64,000 nt of DNA, from contig JABCZH010000001.1 of the NCBI GenBank assembly GCA_013289795.1, forward strand, positions 310,001 to 374,000. Reading direction: 5' to 3'. Positions 9,488-18,111 of the stretch are shown here, in pieces. This DNA comes from Acidobacteriota bacterium (GTDB lineage: Bacteria > Acidobacteriota > Terriglobia > Terriglobales > Acidobacteriaceae). A program made the translations under genes and the position numbers. The first letter of the stretch is position 1. Each line of letters opens with the position of its first letter. Under the pieces are notes generated by a model that saw nothing but the letters and a program-made list of their open reading frames with translations, made no database searches and was not told where the DNA came from.

Positions 9488-9985
9488 TTACTCCACAATT
9501 GCCAGCACATCCCCGCCCTTAACATTGCCGCCTTCAACGACCAGGATCTTTTGAATCGTGCCTTTCCGAGGCGACTTGATCTCGTTCTGCATCTTCATGG
9601 CTTCCATCACCACGATGCCCTGCCCGGCCTCAACCTGAGCTTTCTCCTGGAGCAGAATGCGGATCACTTTGCCGGGCATGGGTGCAGTCACCTTGCTGGG
9701 GCCGGTGTCATCGCCGGCACCGGCTTTGCGGCCGCGCAGCGAACGGGGATCGCGCAACTCCGCCGCGTAACCCACCCCGCCCACCCACAAGTGCAAGCCG
9801 GTCGCCGTACGTTCGCGTTTGATCTCGTATGCCTTCCCGTCAATCAGAACGGAAAGCACTTCGCGCCGCGCCAACACCGCATCCACCGGAACCTCGCGAC
9901 CATCCAGCCAGCATCGCCAGCCAGTGTCGGTCCGCTCCAGCTCCAGGGGGTAAGTCTTGCCGTCGATCTGAACCATCGCATCCAC
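9488..9985 (-). CDS. Biotin carboxyl carrier protein of an acyl-CoA carboxylase
   Basis: The last 75 residues are a biotinyl domain: APMPGKVIRILLQEKAQVEAGQ and the attachment motif VMEAMKMQNEI, with the modified Lys in MKM. The first 90 residues are a spacer domain like that preceding the biotinyl domain in propionyl/methylcrotonyl-CoA carboxylase carriers. With the biotin carboxylase at 11532-13037 and carboxyltransferase at 38023-39573 it could make a full acyl-CoA carboxylase. The start may be GTG 9985 or ATG 9976. It is convergent with the SurA-like gene, five bases apart. Confidence 0.88.
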   Translation of the reverse strand: MDAMVQIDGKTYPLELERTDTGWRCWLDGREVPVDAVLARREVLSVLIDGKAYEIKRERTATGLHLWVGGVGYAAELRDPRSLRGRKAGAGDDTGPSKVTAPMPGKVIRILLQEKAQVEAGQGIVVMEAMKMQNEIKSPRKGTIQKILVVEGGNVKGGDVLAIVE

Positions 9986-9991
9986 GCTAAC

Positions 9992-10026
9992 AGTTTAGTG
10001 TGGAGCGGACGGTCTTGTCCGCAAAT
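9992..10026. repeat. GCGGAC-type dispersed hairpin, copy 1
   Basis: GTTTAGTGTGGAGCGGAC is followed by a six-base loop and GTCCGC. The stem is 10005-10010 paired with 10017-10022. A near-identical copy, including the leading TTAGTGTGG, occurs at 23222-23256. It lies in the intergenic space upstream of the biotin carrier gene. Confidence 0.6.
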
Positions 10027-10161
10027 CCCAATTATGGACGGGGCACCCTTGAAGGTAGAATGAATGCATTGGCAACACCACCCGCCCAAGCGGGCCCGCA
10101 TCCACAAGCCATGCAGCTTGAGGAAAGAGCAGGGATCAAGAGCCAACACAGGCCTGAGCTT

Positions 10162-11430
10162 TTAGTTCACAGCTGCGGTTACTCCGAAGGCCAAAATGTA
10201 TGCTCCACCGTTGAATTCATCGGTTGCTCCGACAAATACACGGCCATTGACCACAATGGGACCCGTAGCTGGGTAACCGGTTGGGATTTCACGAAGCGTG
10301 GCTCCAGTCTGTGTGTCGATGGCGTAGAGCGTGCCGAGACCCGCATCCGAATTGGCGTACAGCACGCCATTGGCGACAGCAACCGGGAAACGGGTTGAAA
10401 CCGGAGCGGTCCAGATCACATCGCCGGTCTCGGCGTTCAGGGCGGTGATGGAACCTCCCGAGGTGTACAGGATCCTATTGGCAAGAGCAGCCGCGACGGA
10501 AGGAGCGCCCAAGGTGTACCCCCATATCGTGTGGCCCGTAGCCGCGTCAAGAGCAAATGTGCCGGAGCTTAGGCTGACGAAAACCATTGTCCCGGAGGCG
10601 ACCGCGCTCCTTCCACCGCCGCTGAGATACCAGAGCAAATCGCCGGATCGGTTAAATGCGTAGCATCCTCCATCTTCGCATACGAAAGCGCGGCCGTTTG
10701 CCGCTGCGGCTGGGTAAGGTGCCGCCGCCTGAATGTTGTAGTTCCAAAGGAGCTTTCCTGTCGCCTGACCTACAGCCCAGAAGATTCCGCTATCGTCCGA
10801 GACAAGGACAACGCCATCCGCAGACGTCGACGCCAACGGGGAGGTGAAAAAGCCCGTTTTGAGGTTCGCAATCCATACGGTTGTTCCGTTGGTGGCGTTA
10901 ACGGCGGACAGCTGGCTTCCGAGATCGGAGAAGGCAACGCCGTTACCGATGGATGCGGCGCCGTTACCGTCGAGGTTTTGCCAGACGTAACTGCCCGAAG
11001 TTTCGTCCAAACCGGACAGGCTGGGGTGGGCGCCGTTGTCCCCCGCTACGATGATGTCCGCGTACGTGGTCAAGGGCTGCGGGACAGAGTTGGCCTCGCC
11101 GGCTGCATTCAACTCCACTACCCAGAGGACGCTTAGGTTTGTCACGTTGCTGGCGTTGAGCACAGTCTCATAAGGATTGAAGTACGTTTGGCCGGCATCG
11201 AAGCCGACTTGCAGCCAATCGGTGGTAACCCCTAAAGGGTGCGCTTCGTGGCCGCCACCGGCGCCGGAAAGGATGGGTTCTCCGGGGACTGCGGAGGCGG
11301 AGATTGTGATTGGCATGGGAGGGAACTGGCCCTCCGGGACTGACCTGGGCTGCGATGTTTGGGCCATCAGTACGGAAGGAGGCACAAGGGCCAGCAGCAC
11401 GGCGAACCGGCCAAGGGAGGGATACCGCAT
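10162..11430 (-). CDS. Secreted PQQ-like beta-propeller repeat protein
   Basis: A 422-residue protein with signal peptide MRYPSLGRFAVLLALVPPSVLMAQ. About seven PQQ-like blades follow, each with an A-x-D/N-x-x-T-G-x-x-x-W type strand: LSGLDETSGSYVWQ, VNATNGTTVWIA, VGQATGKLLWNY, LDAATGHTIWGY, LNAETGDVIWTA, IDTQTGATLREI. There is no dehydrogenase domain, so it is probably a structural or binding propeller rather than a quinoprotein enzyme. The start ATG has GGAGG seven bases upstream. It sits between the carrier and carboxylase genes of the acyl-CoA carboxylase but shows no functional link to them. Confidence 0.8.
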   Translation of the reverse strand: MRYPSLGRFAVLLALVPPSVLMAQTSQPRSVPEGQFPPMPITISASAVPGEPILSGAGGGHEAHPLGVTTDWLQVGFDAGQTYFNPYETVLNASNVTNLSVLWVVELNAAGEANSVPQPLTTYADIIVAGDNGAHPSLSGLDETSGSYVWQNLDGNGAASIGNGVAFSDLGSQLSAVNATNGTTVWIANLKTGFFTSPLASTSADGVVLVSDDSGIFWAVGQATGKLLWNYNIQAAAPYPAAAANGRAFVCEDGGCYAFNRSGDLLWYLSGGGRSAVASGTMVFVSLSSGTFALDAATGHTIWGYTLGAPSVAAALANRILYTSGGSITALNAETGDVIWTAPVSTRFPVAVANGVLYANSDAGLGTLYAIDTQTGATLREIPTGYPATGPIVVNGRVFVGATDEFNGGAYILAFGVTAAVN

Positions 11431-11531
11431 AGGAACCTCCAGCTTATAGCGCCGTCACTTTACACCCGCCGGCGAGGTTCCGCAACGTAAAAAGTCGGGC
11501 GCGAGATCCGAAATGACGGCAGGTCAGGGCC

Positions 11532-13037
11532 TCACAGGTCTCCATCCCGCAGCGCTTCCGCCCTTGCCATCCACTTCCAGCCGGAAGCAGCCGGGGCTGG
11601 CCGGCTGCTCTCCGTAGTTTGGGCGTCCAATATCTCGAACAGTCCCGCGGCAATCGCGGCGATGCCAGCATCGCCACGCTCGGCTGCGGGAACACCAGAC
11701 TTGAGCAGTCGGTCGAGATATCCCGTGTCAATCTTCCCCGCAGCAAATTCCGGGTCGCGCAGGATGCGCTGGAAGAGTGAAATGTTCGTCTTGATCCCGC
11801 CCACAAAATACTCGTTCATGGCCCGCACCAGCCGGCCAATCACCTGAGTGCGGTCGCTCCCATAGCAGATCAGCTTGGCCAGCAGCGGATCGTAATCGAG
11901 GGGCACTGTCCAACCCTCGTACATGCCGCTATCCTCGCGGATTCCCGGCCCTGACGGCACGGTCAGCAGTGTGATCTTTCCCGGGCTAGGGAAGAAATTC
12001 TGCTCGGGATCTTCGGCATAGATGCGGCACTCTATGGCATGGCCGCGAATGGCGATGTCCTCCTGCCGGAATGGCAGGCTTTCCCCGGCCGCAATGCGAA
12101 TTTGCAGGTGGACCAAATCCAGTCCCGTAACTAACTCGGTGACCGGGTGCTCCACTTGCAACCGAGTATTCATCTCAAGAAAATAAAAGTTCTTCTCCTG
12201 ATCCACCAGAAACTCGACGGTGCCGGCGTTGGTGTAGCCTGCGGCTTTCGCTACCCGCACCGCCACTTCGCCCATGCGCCGCCGCATATCGGCATCTACA
12301 ATGACGGAGGGCGACTCTTCCAGCACCTTCTGATGCCGCCGCTGAATGGAGCACTCGCGCTCCCCGAGATAGACCGTGTGGCCCTTCTCGTCGGCCAGTA
12401 TCTGCATTTCGATGTGGCGTGGATTCACGATGGCTTTCTCGATGTACACCTCGTCATCGCCAAAGGCCCGTCGGGCTTCACTCTTGGCGGCATCCAGGGC
12501 CGCCGCCAGATCTTCGCGCCGATGCACCAGCCGCATGCCTTTGCCACCGCCTCCGGCAGCCGCTTTCAGCATGACGGGATAGCTGATCCTTTCGGCAACC
12601 TGAACTGCCTGCTCAACGGAGTCCAATCCGCGTGAAGTCCCCGGTACAAACGGGATGCCGGCCTTCTCCATGGCCTGACGCGCGCGGGTCTTCGATCCCA
12701 TCGCATCCATAGCGGCGGAACTAGGGCCGATGAACTTCACGCCCGCGTCGGCGCAGGCCTGGGCAAACTTGGCATTCTCGGAGAGGAATCCGTAGCCCGG
12801 ATGAATCGCTTCAGCCCCGCTCCGCTTAGCCACATCCAGAATCTTGCCGAAGTTTAAGTAAGACTCCGTCGCCGCCGCTGGCCCGATGAGATGGGCCTCA
12901 TCTGCCTTCAGCACGTGCAGCGAAGCGCGATCGGCGTCAGAGAACACCGCAACCGACGTAATACCCATTTCGCGGCAGGCGCGAATCACCCGCACCGCAA
13001 TTTCGCCGCGATTGGCAATCAGGATCTTCTTGAACAT
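11532..13037 (-). CDS. accC: Biotin carboxylase subunit of an acyl-CoA carboxylase
   Basis: The protein begins MFKKILIANRGEIAVRVIRACREMGI, the standard biotin-carboxylase N-domain. The ATP-grasp Gly-rich loop KAAAGGGGKGMRLVH, the metal-binding FLEMNTRLQVEHPVTE and RGHAIECRIYAEDPEQNFFPSPG all follow. At 501 residues it is about 50 longer than E. coli AccC; the extra C-terminal part (from about residue 447) has no recognised domain. It carboxylates biotin on the carrier protein using ATP and bicarbonate. It most resembles carboxylases of propionyl/methylcrotonyl-type complexes. Only low-scoring sequence separates it from the TPR gene terminator. Confidence 0.92.
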   Translation of the reverse strand: MFKKILIANRGEIAVRVIRACREMGITSVAVFSDADRASLHVLKADEAHLIGPAAATESYLNFGKILDVAKRSGAEAIHPGYGFLSENAKFAQACADAGVKFIGPSSAAMDAMGSKTRARQAMEKAGIPFVPGTSRGLDSVEQAVQVAERISYPVMLKAAAGGGGKGMRLVHRREDLAAALDAAKSEARRAFGDDEVYIEKAIVNPRHIEMQILADEKGHTVYLGERECSIQRRHQKVLEESPSVIVDADMRRRMGEVAVRVAKAAGYTNAGTVEFLVDQEKNFYFLEMNTRLQVEHPVTELVTGLDLVHLQIRIAAGESLPFRQEDIAIRGHAIECRIYAEDPEQNFFPSPGKITLLTVPSGPGIREDSGMYEGWTVPLDYDPLLAKLICYGSDRTQVIGRLVRAMNEYFVGGIKTNISLFQRILRDPEFAAGKIDTGYLDRLLKSGVPAAERGDAGIAAIAAGLFEILDAQTTESSRPAPAASGWKWMARAEALRDGDL

Positions 13038-13080
13038 GGGTGAAAGTATCGGTCAGTATCCATGGAACTTTCGACCGCCC

Positions 13081-13110
13081 AAAACAAAACCCCTTCCAGG
13101 CGGGAAGGGG
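13081..13110 (-). terminator. Rho-independent terminator after the TPR gene
   Basis: On the minus strand an eight-base-pair perfect stem (CCCCTTCC with GGAAGGGG, five-base loop) is followed by TTTTGTTTT. It begins 20 bases after the stop of the TPR lipoprotein gene and separates the exb/TPR cluster from the carboxylase gene. Confidence 0.85.
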
Positions 13111-13129
13111 TTGTCATCCATCAGGAACG

Positions 13130-13954
13130 CTACTTCGGCTGGTCCAGAGTGACGCCGCCTTCTTGTCCCGGCTGCTTTTCCGCTTTGGCTTTCTTGGCCG
13201 CCATGGTCTTGTCCACCCACTCGTCGGCGGTCTTCAGATCGGCTGCGCGCGCTCCCGGGTCATCGCACTCCAGATCGGCCTTTTCGCGATACATCAGGTT
13301 CATGTAGGCCATGGCGTCGTCGTACTCTTCGCGCAATTGCATCGCTTTTCCCAGCGCGTCGATGCCATCCATCACGTTGGCCCAATTCTTGTCTTTGAGC
13401 GCCGCACACACTTTCTTGTCTTTCAGGGGCTCTTCCGGCTTGAGCCCCAGCTTGGCGCGTTCTTCCATCCGGGGCACGTAGGTCTGGGTCCAGTCAATCA
13501 CGCCGATCGAGTAATAGGCTTCCGGATCGTTGGCGTCCAGTTCTGCGACCTTGTGGTTGTACTCTTTCGCCATGTCCAGCTTCTTCATGTTGAAGTACAG
13601 CGAAGCAATGCCCTTTAGGCTGGTGACTTTCTGATCGTGGCCGGGATTCGTCTCCAGCACCTTCTTGAACTCGTCCACGGCCTGCTGCCCAATGCGGTTG
13701 TTATCGTCCGTGTCGACCCCAGGAATGTACTGATTGGTCAGGGCCGTCGCTAGGTAGAGGCGCGCGTTCAGGAGCTTGGGATCCAGGGTTACGGCTTGCT
13801 GGAAGTGGTCAATGGCTTCTTCATAGCGTGCGTTCTTGTAGGAGGCCACACCCTTGTTGAGTTGGTCGCGGGCTCTCAGTTTGTCGCAACCAACACCAGA
13901 GAACAACACCAGGCCAACCGCCGCGAGCGCCAGCACTCGTATGCAGTGTCTCAT
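13130..13954 (-). CDS. TPR-repeat lipoprotein
   Basis: Starting at ATG 13954 gives MRHCIRVLALAAVGLVLFSGVGC, a clear lipoprotein signal, preceded by GGGAGA. The mature part has tetratricopeptide repeats: NKGVASYKNARYEEAIDHFQQAVTLDPKLLNARLYLATAL, a repeat around VDEFKKVLETNPGHDQKVTSLKGIA, and MKKLDMAKEYNHKVAELDANDPEAYYSIGV. The tail is rich in Lys, Ala and Gln. It would be a protein-protein scaffold at the periplasmic face of a membrane. It is the last gene of the tonB-exbB-exbD-exbD series, so it may be an accessory to that energy-transducing complex. Confidence 0.85.
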   Translation of the reverse strand: MRHCIRVLALAAVGLVLFSGVGCDKLRARDQLNKGVASYKNARYEEAIDHFQQAVTLDPKLLNARLYLATALTNQYIPGVDTDDNNRIGQQAVDEFKKVLETNPGHDQKVTSLKGIASLYFNMKKLDMAKEYNHKVAELDANDPEAYYSIGVIDWTQTYVPRMEERAKLGLKPEEPLKDKKVCAALKDKNWANVMDGIDALGKAMQLREEYDDAMAYMNLMYREKADLECDDPGARAADLKTADEWVDKTMAAKKAKAEKQPGQEGGVTLDQPK

Positions 13955-14119
13955 TGCTTTATAAGTCTCCCTTGCCACAAGAGCTGCTTCACAGCCGTGA
14001 TTCGCGAATCGATGCTGCATCGACAGACAACCCGCGAAACCAGGAACTGCAGCCGGTGCCTGCATCCAAGCGACGCTCATCAAAGAGCAGGTAATCTGCC
14101 GGGAGCCAGCCCCACTCCA

Positions 14120-14560
14120 CTACCCCCCGGCTTCAATTTTGGCGGTAATCAACCCCACCTTATCGACGCCTGAGGCGTGGGCGATATCAATCACGTTGGC
14201 TACATCGGCAAAGGGCACATTATCGTCTCCTTTGACGAACATCACCTTCTCAGCCCGGGTCTTGAAGATATCCGTCAGGCGAGCCCCCAAGGCATCCCAA
14301 GTAGTATCTTCGTTGTTGATCTTCACTCCTGGCTCGTTCCCGGCGCCGCGATCGATGAGTTGCACCACGATGGTGCGATCCGGGGTGTTGTTCTTAGGAG
14401 CGTTCGGCGGCGGCGGTTGCGGTACCAGGGCGTCCAATCCCTTGGGCTGAGGCGGGTTGATGACCATGAAAATAATGATCAACACCAGAAGCACGTCAAT
14501 CAGCGGGGTAACGTTCATGTCTGCGCTCTGGCCCCCGCCGGAGCCGACTGCCATACTCAT
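14120..14560 (-). CDS. exbD: ExbD/TolR-family transport protein (second copy)
   Basis: A 146-residue protein with one N-terminal membrane helix (DMNVTPLIDVLLVLIIIFMVINPP), carrying the conserved membrane Asp of ExbD in PLIDVLLV, and a periplasmic domain ending in KVGLITAKIEAGG. ExbD uses the proton gradient with ExbB to energise TonB. It lies 22 bp after a first exbD gene. The tandem suggests a heteromeric ExbD pair or two client specificities. A Pro/Asn-rich insert (LVPQPPPPNAPKNN) right after the helix distinguishes it from the first copy. Confidence 0.9.
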   Translation of the reverse strand: MSMAVGSGGGQSADMNVTPLIDVLLVLIIIFMVINPPQPKGLDALVPQPPPPNAPKNNTPDRTIVVQLIDRGAGNEPGVKINNEDTTWDALGARLTDIFKTRAEKVMFVKGDDNVPFADVANVIDIAHASGVDKVGLITAKIEAGG

Positions 14561-14582
14561 ATAGATCTCCTCTGACGCCTAG

Positions 14583-15041
14583 TTATTGCCCGCCGCCAGT
14601 CGCGCCGGGGGCTCCCAAAGCAGCCTTCTTCTGATCGGTCAACAGGCCCAACTCGTCCACGCCCGCGGCCCGTACGTTGTCCACTACCGCGACCACGGCC
14701 CCAAACCTGGCACGTGCATCCGCCTTTACGTACACTCGCTTGTCTTGTTGGCTGACCAGGCGGTCCTTCACTTTTTGCGTAAGCTGATCCACCGGAATCT
14801 TGTCACTGCGGAAGTAAACCGTGCCATCGCGCATCACCGACACAACCATGGCGTCTTCTTTTTCGGCATCCGGCATGCGCTCCGGATTGTTTACTTTGGC
14901 CAGGTCCACACTCACGCCGTTTTGCAACATAGGCGTGATCACCATGAAAATAATCAACAGCACCAGCATCACATCCACCATGGGTGTGACGTTGATGTTG
15001 GAGTTGACATTGGCGCCTTCATTCCTCTTGCTCATTGCCAT
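14583..15041 (-). CDS. exbD: ExbD/TolR-family transport protein (first copy)
   Basis: A single membrane helix (INVTPMVDVMLVLLIIFMVITP) with the conserved Asp is followed by a periplasmic domain with VYVKADARARFGAVVAVVDNVRAAGVDELGLLT, the typical ExbD C-terminal part. ATG 15041 has GGGGAA nine bases upstream; the open frame extends to 15065. It partners ExbB and TonB encoded just upstream. Confidence 0.9.
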   Translation of the reverse strand: MAMSKRNEGANVNSNINVTPMVDVMLVLLIIFMVITPMLQNGVSVDLAKVNNPERMPDAEKEDAMVVSVMRDGTVYFRSDKIPVDQLTQKVKDRLVSQQDKRVYVKADARARFGAVVAVVDNVRAAGVDELGLLTDQKKAALGAPGATGGGQ

Positions 15042-15174
15042 AAGGCTGTTCCCCTGCACCCACACTTAATCTCGTTCGCTAGCCGGAGGTCCGCTTCGAT
15101 GGGCCTGGCACTGGAGGCATCATCGCAGCGCCAAGCCGCAATTCAAGGTCGAAAGCCAACTCCCCTTCGCGCCA

Positions 15175-15936
15175 CTAAGACTGCGACCTGCGCATACCCC
15201 GCCGCTTCAGGAAGTAATCGATCAGTTCACTCGAGGAGTTGTCCATCTCCACGTCGAACGCTTCCACGCGACCGGTTAGATAGTTGAACATCATAACGGC
15301 CGGAATGGCCACGAACAATCCGACGGCTGTGGTCACCAGCGCTTCGGAAATGCCGCCCGCGACCGCGCCTAAACCGGTGGTCTTGCTGCTGGCGATTTCT
15401 CTGAATGCGTTCAGAATACCGACCACCGTGCCAAACAGTCCGACGAATGGGGCAGTCGAGCCGATGGTGGCCAGTCCGCCCAGCCCACGCTTTAACTCGG
15501 CGTGAACAATGGCCTCGGTCCGCTCCAGCGCGCGCTTGGAGGCTTCAATGGTCTCGCCCGGGATATCCGCACTGTCTTGGTGGGCGCGGAATTCCATCAG
15601 GCCGGCAGTTACTACCTTGGCCAGGTGGCTCTTCTTGTTGCGCTCCGCGACTTTAATGGCCTCGTCGATCTTGCCATCGCGCAGCGCTCCAGCGACCGCA
15701 GGAGCAAATGCCCGCGACTGTTTGCGTGCCGCGCTGAAGGCCATCCAGCGGTCGATCATCACGCCGATCGACCATCCGGACATGATGAAAAGGATCACAA
15801 CGACGATTTTGGCCAGAATGCCCATTTGTTTCCAGAGCGAAATCGGGTCAAAACCTACGGCCTGATCCTGAAAAAGCCAGATTGCCATGGTGGACATGCT
15901 GCTCAGAGTGTGGGTTGCTAAGTTGGCTACGAACAT
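15175..15936 (-). CDS. exbB: ExbB/TolQ/MotA-family proton channel protein
   Basis: A 253-residue protein with three membrane helices: one near residues 40-62 (KIVVVILFIMSGWSIGVMIDRW) and two in the conserved region GGLATIGSTAPFVGLFGTVVGILNAFREIA and ISEALVTTAVGLFVAIPAVMMFNYL. These are the signature of the ExbB/TolQ channel. Between them is a cytoplasmic domain with charged helices. AGGAGG lies ten bases before the ATG. The gene order tonB-exbB-exbD-exbD indicates a proton-driven energiser for TonB-dependent receptors. Confidence 0.92.
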   Translation of the reverse strand: MFVANLATHTLSSMSTMAIWLFQDQAVGFDPISLWKQMGILAKIVVVILFIMSGWSIGVMIDRWMAFSAARKQSRAFAPAVAGALRDGKIDEAIKVAERNKKSHLAKVVTAGLMEFRAHQDSADIPGETIEASKRALERTEAIVHAELKRGLGGLATIGSTAPFVGLFGTVVGILNAFREIASSKTTGLGAVAGGISEALVTTAVGLFVAIPAVMMFNYLTGRVEAFDVEMDNSSSELIDYFLKRRGMRRSQS

Positions 15937-15980
15937 GAGTTGCTTTCCTCCTGGAACTTGTCTGGTCCCGGCTGCCGGAT

Positions 15981-16718
15981 TTAACCTCCCGACAGCGTGA
16001 AATTAAACGTGATCGTGGTTTCTACCTCTACCGGCTCGCCGTTCAAAATGTAAGGCTTGTACTTCCACTGTTTTATGGCCTCAATCGCTGCCGGCGCCAG
16101 CATGGGATGCCCGCTGATCAGCCGCAGGTTCTGAATCGATCCATCCTTGCCGATCTCGGCTTGCAGCACCACAGGTCCTTGGATGCGTGCTTGCCGGGCC
16201 AGGGGTGGATAGGCCGGCTGAATCTTGCGAAGGAGGAGTCCCTGGGTAACACCCTGGGAGACGCGAACCCGTTGCGGCGTGGCCACCTTGGGCACGACCG
16301 GGGTCGAACTGATAATGCCGCCAATGACCCCACCCATCTGTCCGCCCGGCACCCCGCCGGGGACGCCGCCGACTACCCCGCTCGCTGACATCACCGGCGG
16401 TGGCGCTTCGTCTTCCTTAATCATCTGGACTTTCTCTGGAATCTTGGTGGGGGTCCGCAATTGCCCGTTTACGATGTCGGTTTGAACCTGTTTCACCACC
16501 TTCATGACTGCGGCCGGAGGCGGCGGTGGTGGTGGCGGGGGCGGTGGGGCGACGAGGAAGGTCATCAACTGGGTCTTAGGAAGGGCCTCGGTAAACAGCA
16601 GCGGGATCAACACCAGAATGCCCACCAGCGCGATCTGAAAAACAAACGAAAGCGTCGTAGTCATCCCCCGTTTGGTTCGCAGTTTGCCGCCCGATTCGAT
16701 GAGGCTGTCTTCAAACAT
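15981..16718 (-). CDS. tonB: TonB-family energy transducer
   Basis: ATG 16718 (MFEDSLIESGGKLRTKRG) has AGGAGGGC just upstream and is preferred over 16739. One membrane helix (LSFVFQIALVGILVLIPLLF) is followed by an uninterrupted stretch of eleven prolines, then a Gly/Val-rich linker. The C-terminal TonB domain reads LLRKIQPAYPPLARQARIQGPVVLQAEIGKDGSIQNLRLISGHPML and ends WKYKPYILNGEPVEVETTITFNF. It links ExbB/ExbD in the inner membrane to outer-membrane receptors. Confidence 0.92.
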   Translation of the reverse strand: MFEDSLIESGGKLRTKRGMTTTLSFVFQIALVGILVLIPLLFTEALPKTQLMTFLVAPPPPPPPPPPPAAVMKVVKQVQTDIVNGQLRTPTKIPEKVQMIKEDEAPPPVMSASGVVGGVPGGVPGGQMGGVIGGIISSTPVVPKVATPQRVRVSQGVTQGLLLRKIQPAYPPLARQARIQGPVVLQAEIGKDGSIQNLRLISGHPMLAPAAIEAIKQWKYKPYILNGEPVEVETTITFNFTLSGG

Positions 16719-16873
16719 AAATTGCCCTCCTGCCCTCAACTAGCCTTAGACACCGACTGCCTCCTCTTTGCTCCCAGACCCGCCTTACAAAGCCTGAATT
16801 GAAGGCCGCAGAATACTACCTCAAATGTCCGCCAATCACAAACTTGTGAAGCAACCACCAGCGGCTTGCGGCT

Positions 16874-18082
16874 TTACACCTTGGCTTTCACCTTTTCTCC
16901 GCGGGTACTTTCCTTGCGGGAGGCCGCTTCCATAGGCAGTTTTCCCCGGTTGCTGCGCCAATCCTGGTAGGCCACGAGGATCGGAGCCGCAATGGCAATC
17001 GAGGAATAGGTTCCGATAAGGATACCGATCACCAGGGCAAACGAGAAGCCGTGCAATACCTCGCCTCCGAACAGATACAACGCCAGCACGGTGAGGAAAG
17101 TCAGCCCGGCCGTCAGGATCGTCCGGCTCAGGGTCTGGTTGATGCTGCGGTTCACAATGTCGGAAAGCTTCTCGCGCCGCATCAACTTCAGGTTCTCCCG
17201 GATGCGGTCGAAAACGACAATCGTGTCGTTGTTCGAATAACCGATCAGGGTCAGAATGGCGGCGATCACAGTCAGGGAGATTTCTTTGTTCATCAGCGAA
17301 AACGCGCCCACCGTGATTAGGGTGTCGTGAAAGACCGTCACTACTGCGGCGACGCCGTAGATCCACTCGAAGCGCACTGCCAGGTAGATCAGCATGCCAG
17401 CCAAAGAATAGACGGTAGCCAGCAGGGCCTGGCGGCGCAGTTGTCCGCCCACCTGCGGCCCTACGATTTCCACGTTGCGCACCGCGAAATTGGAAAGAAA
17501 GAAGCCGTCCGACAGGGAAGCAACAACCGCCGGATCGGCCGCAGCCCTTAGCTGGTCAAGCGAAGTCAGCACGCCGCCTTTTGTCTTGTCGCGGTAATCC
17601 ACAATGGCCTGGGCCTGTGCGGTGTAGCGCTGCTCCGCGTCGGTACCCGCGCGCAGCGGGTCTTTCTGTAGAAAGTACGTCTTCAGCGCCAGTACACTGG
17701 CGTTGTTCAAGTCTTGCTTGCCCTGGGGAGCGTTGGTTTCGAGCGCGTTAATGATCAAAAGCTTGCTGCGGTCGAGGGCCTGCTCGTTAGTCTCCTCTTC
17801 AGAAACCCCGATCAGAACCTCGTTGCCGCTGATCTGCCCGTAGCGCTGTATGCGCACGTTGCGCAGTCCGGCGCGGTCCATGGCGGCGCGGATCGCGTTG
17901 TCGTCCGGTGTCTGGGCGAACTTCACATACACCAGCGTTCCGCCGCGGAAGTCAACCCCATACGGAATGCCGTGCCAGAACAGCATGGAAAACAGGCCGG
18001 CCACGCTGAACACCAGAGAAAACGCGAGGAAGTACCACTTCTTCCCCAGGAAATCGATGTTTGCATTGCGAAAAAATTCCAC
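16874..18082 (-). CDS. secF: Protein translocase subunit SecF
   Basis: It begins MEFFRNANIDFLGKKWYFLAFSLVFSVAGLFSML and has the periplasmic strand GVDFRGGTLVYVKF. The five-helix C-terminal half carries SLMNKEISLTVIAAILTLIGYSNNDTIVVFDRIREN. At 402 residues it is longer than E. coli SecF (about 320) because the periplasmic P1 region has an extra helical insert (about residues 110-190). SecDF uses the proton gradient to help pull exported proteins through SecYEG. It lies 29 bp after secD. Confidence 0.94.
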   Translation of the reverse strand: MEFFRNANIDFLGKKWYFLAFSLVFSVAGLFSMLFWHGIPYGVDFRGGTLVYVKFAQTPDDNAIRAAMDRAGLRNVRIQRYGQISGNEVLIGVSEEETNEQALDRSKLLIINALETNAPQGKQDLNNASVLALKTYFLQKDPLRAGTDAEQRYTAQAQAIVDYRDKTKGGVLTSLDQLRAAADPAVVASLSDGFFLSNFAVRNVEIVGPQVGGQLRRQALLATVYSLAGMLIYLAVRFEWIYGVAAVVTVFHDTLITVGAFSLMNKEISLTVIAAILTLIGYSNNDTIVVFDRIRENLKLMRREKLSDIVNRSINQTLSRTILTAGLTFLTVLALYLFGGEVLHGFSFALVIGILIGTYSSIAIAAPILVAYQDWRSNRGKLPMEAASRKESTRGEKVKAKV

Positions 18083-18111
18083 CTAACAGAACCCCGTTTC
18101 TTTAACTATCA

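Noticed and set aside
13090-13110. REP-type repeat near the TPR gene
   Set aside because: The hairpin with its T-run is a plain terminator and has no second copy in the window.
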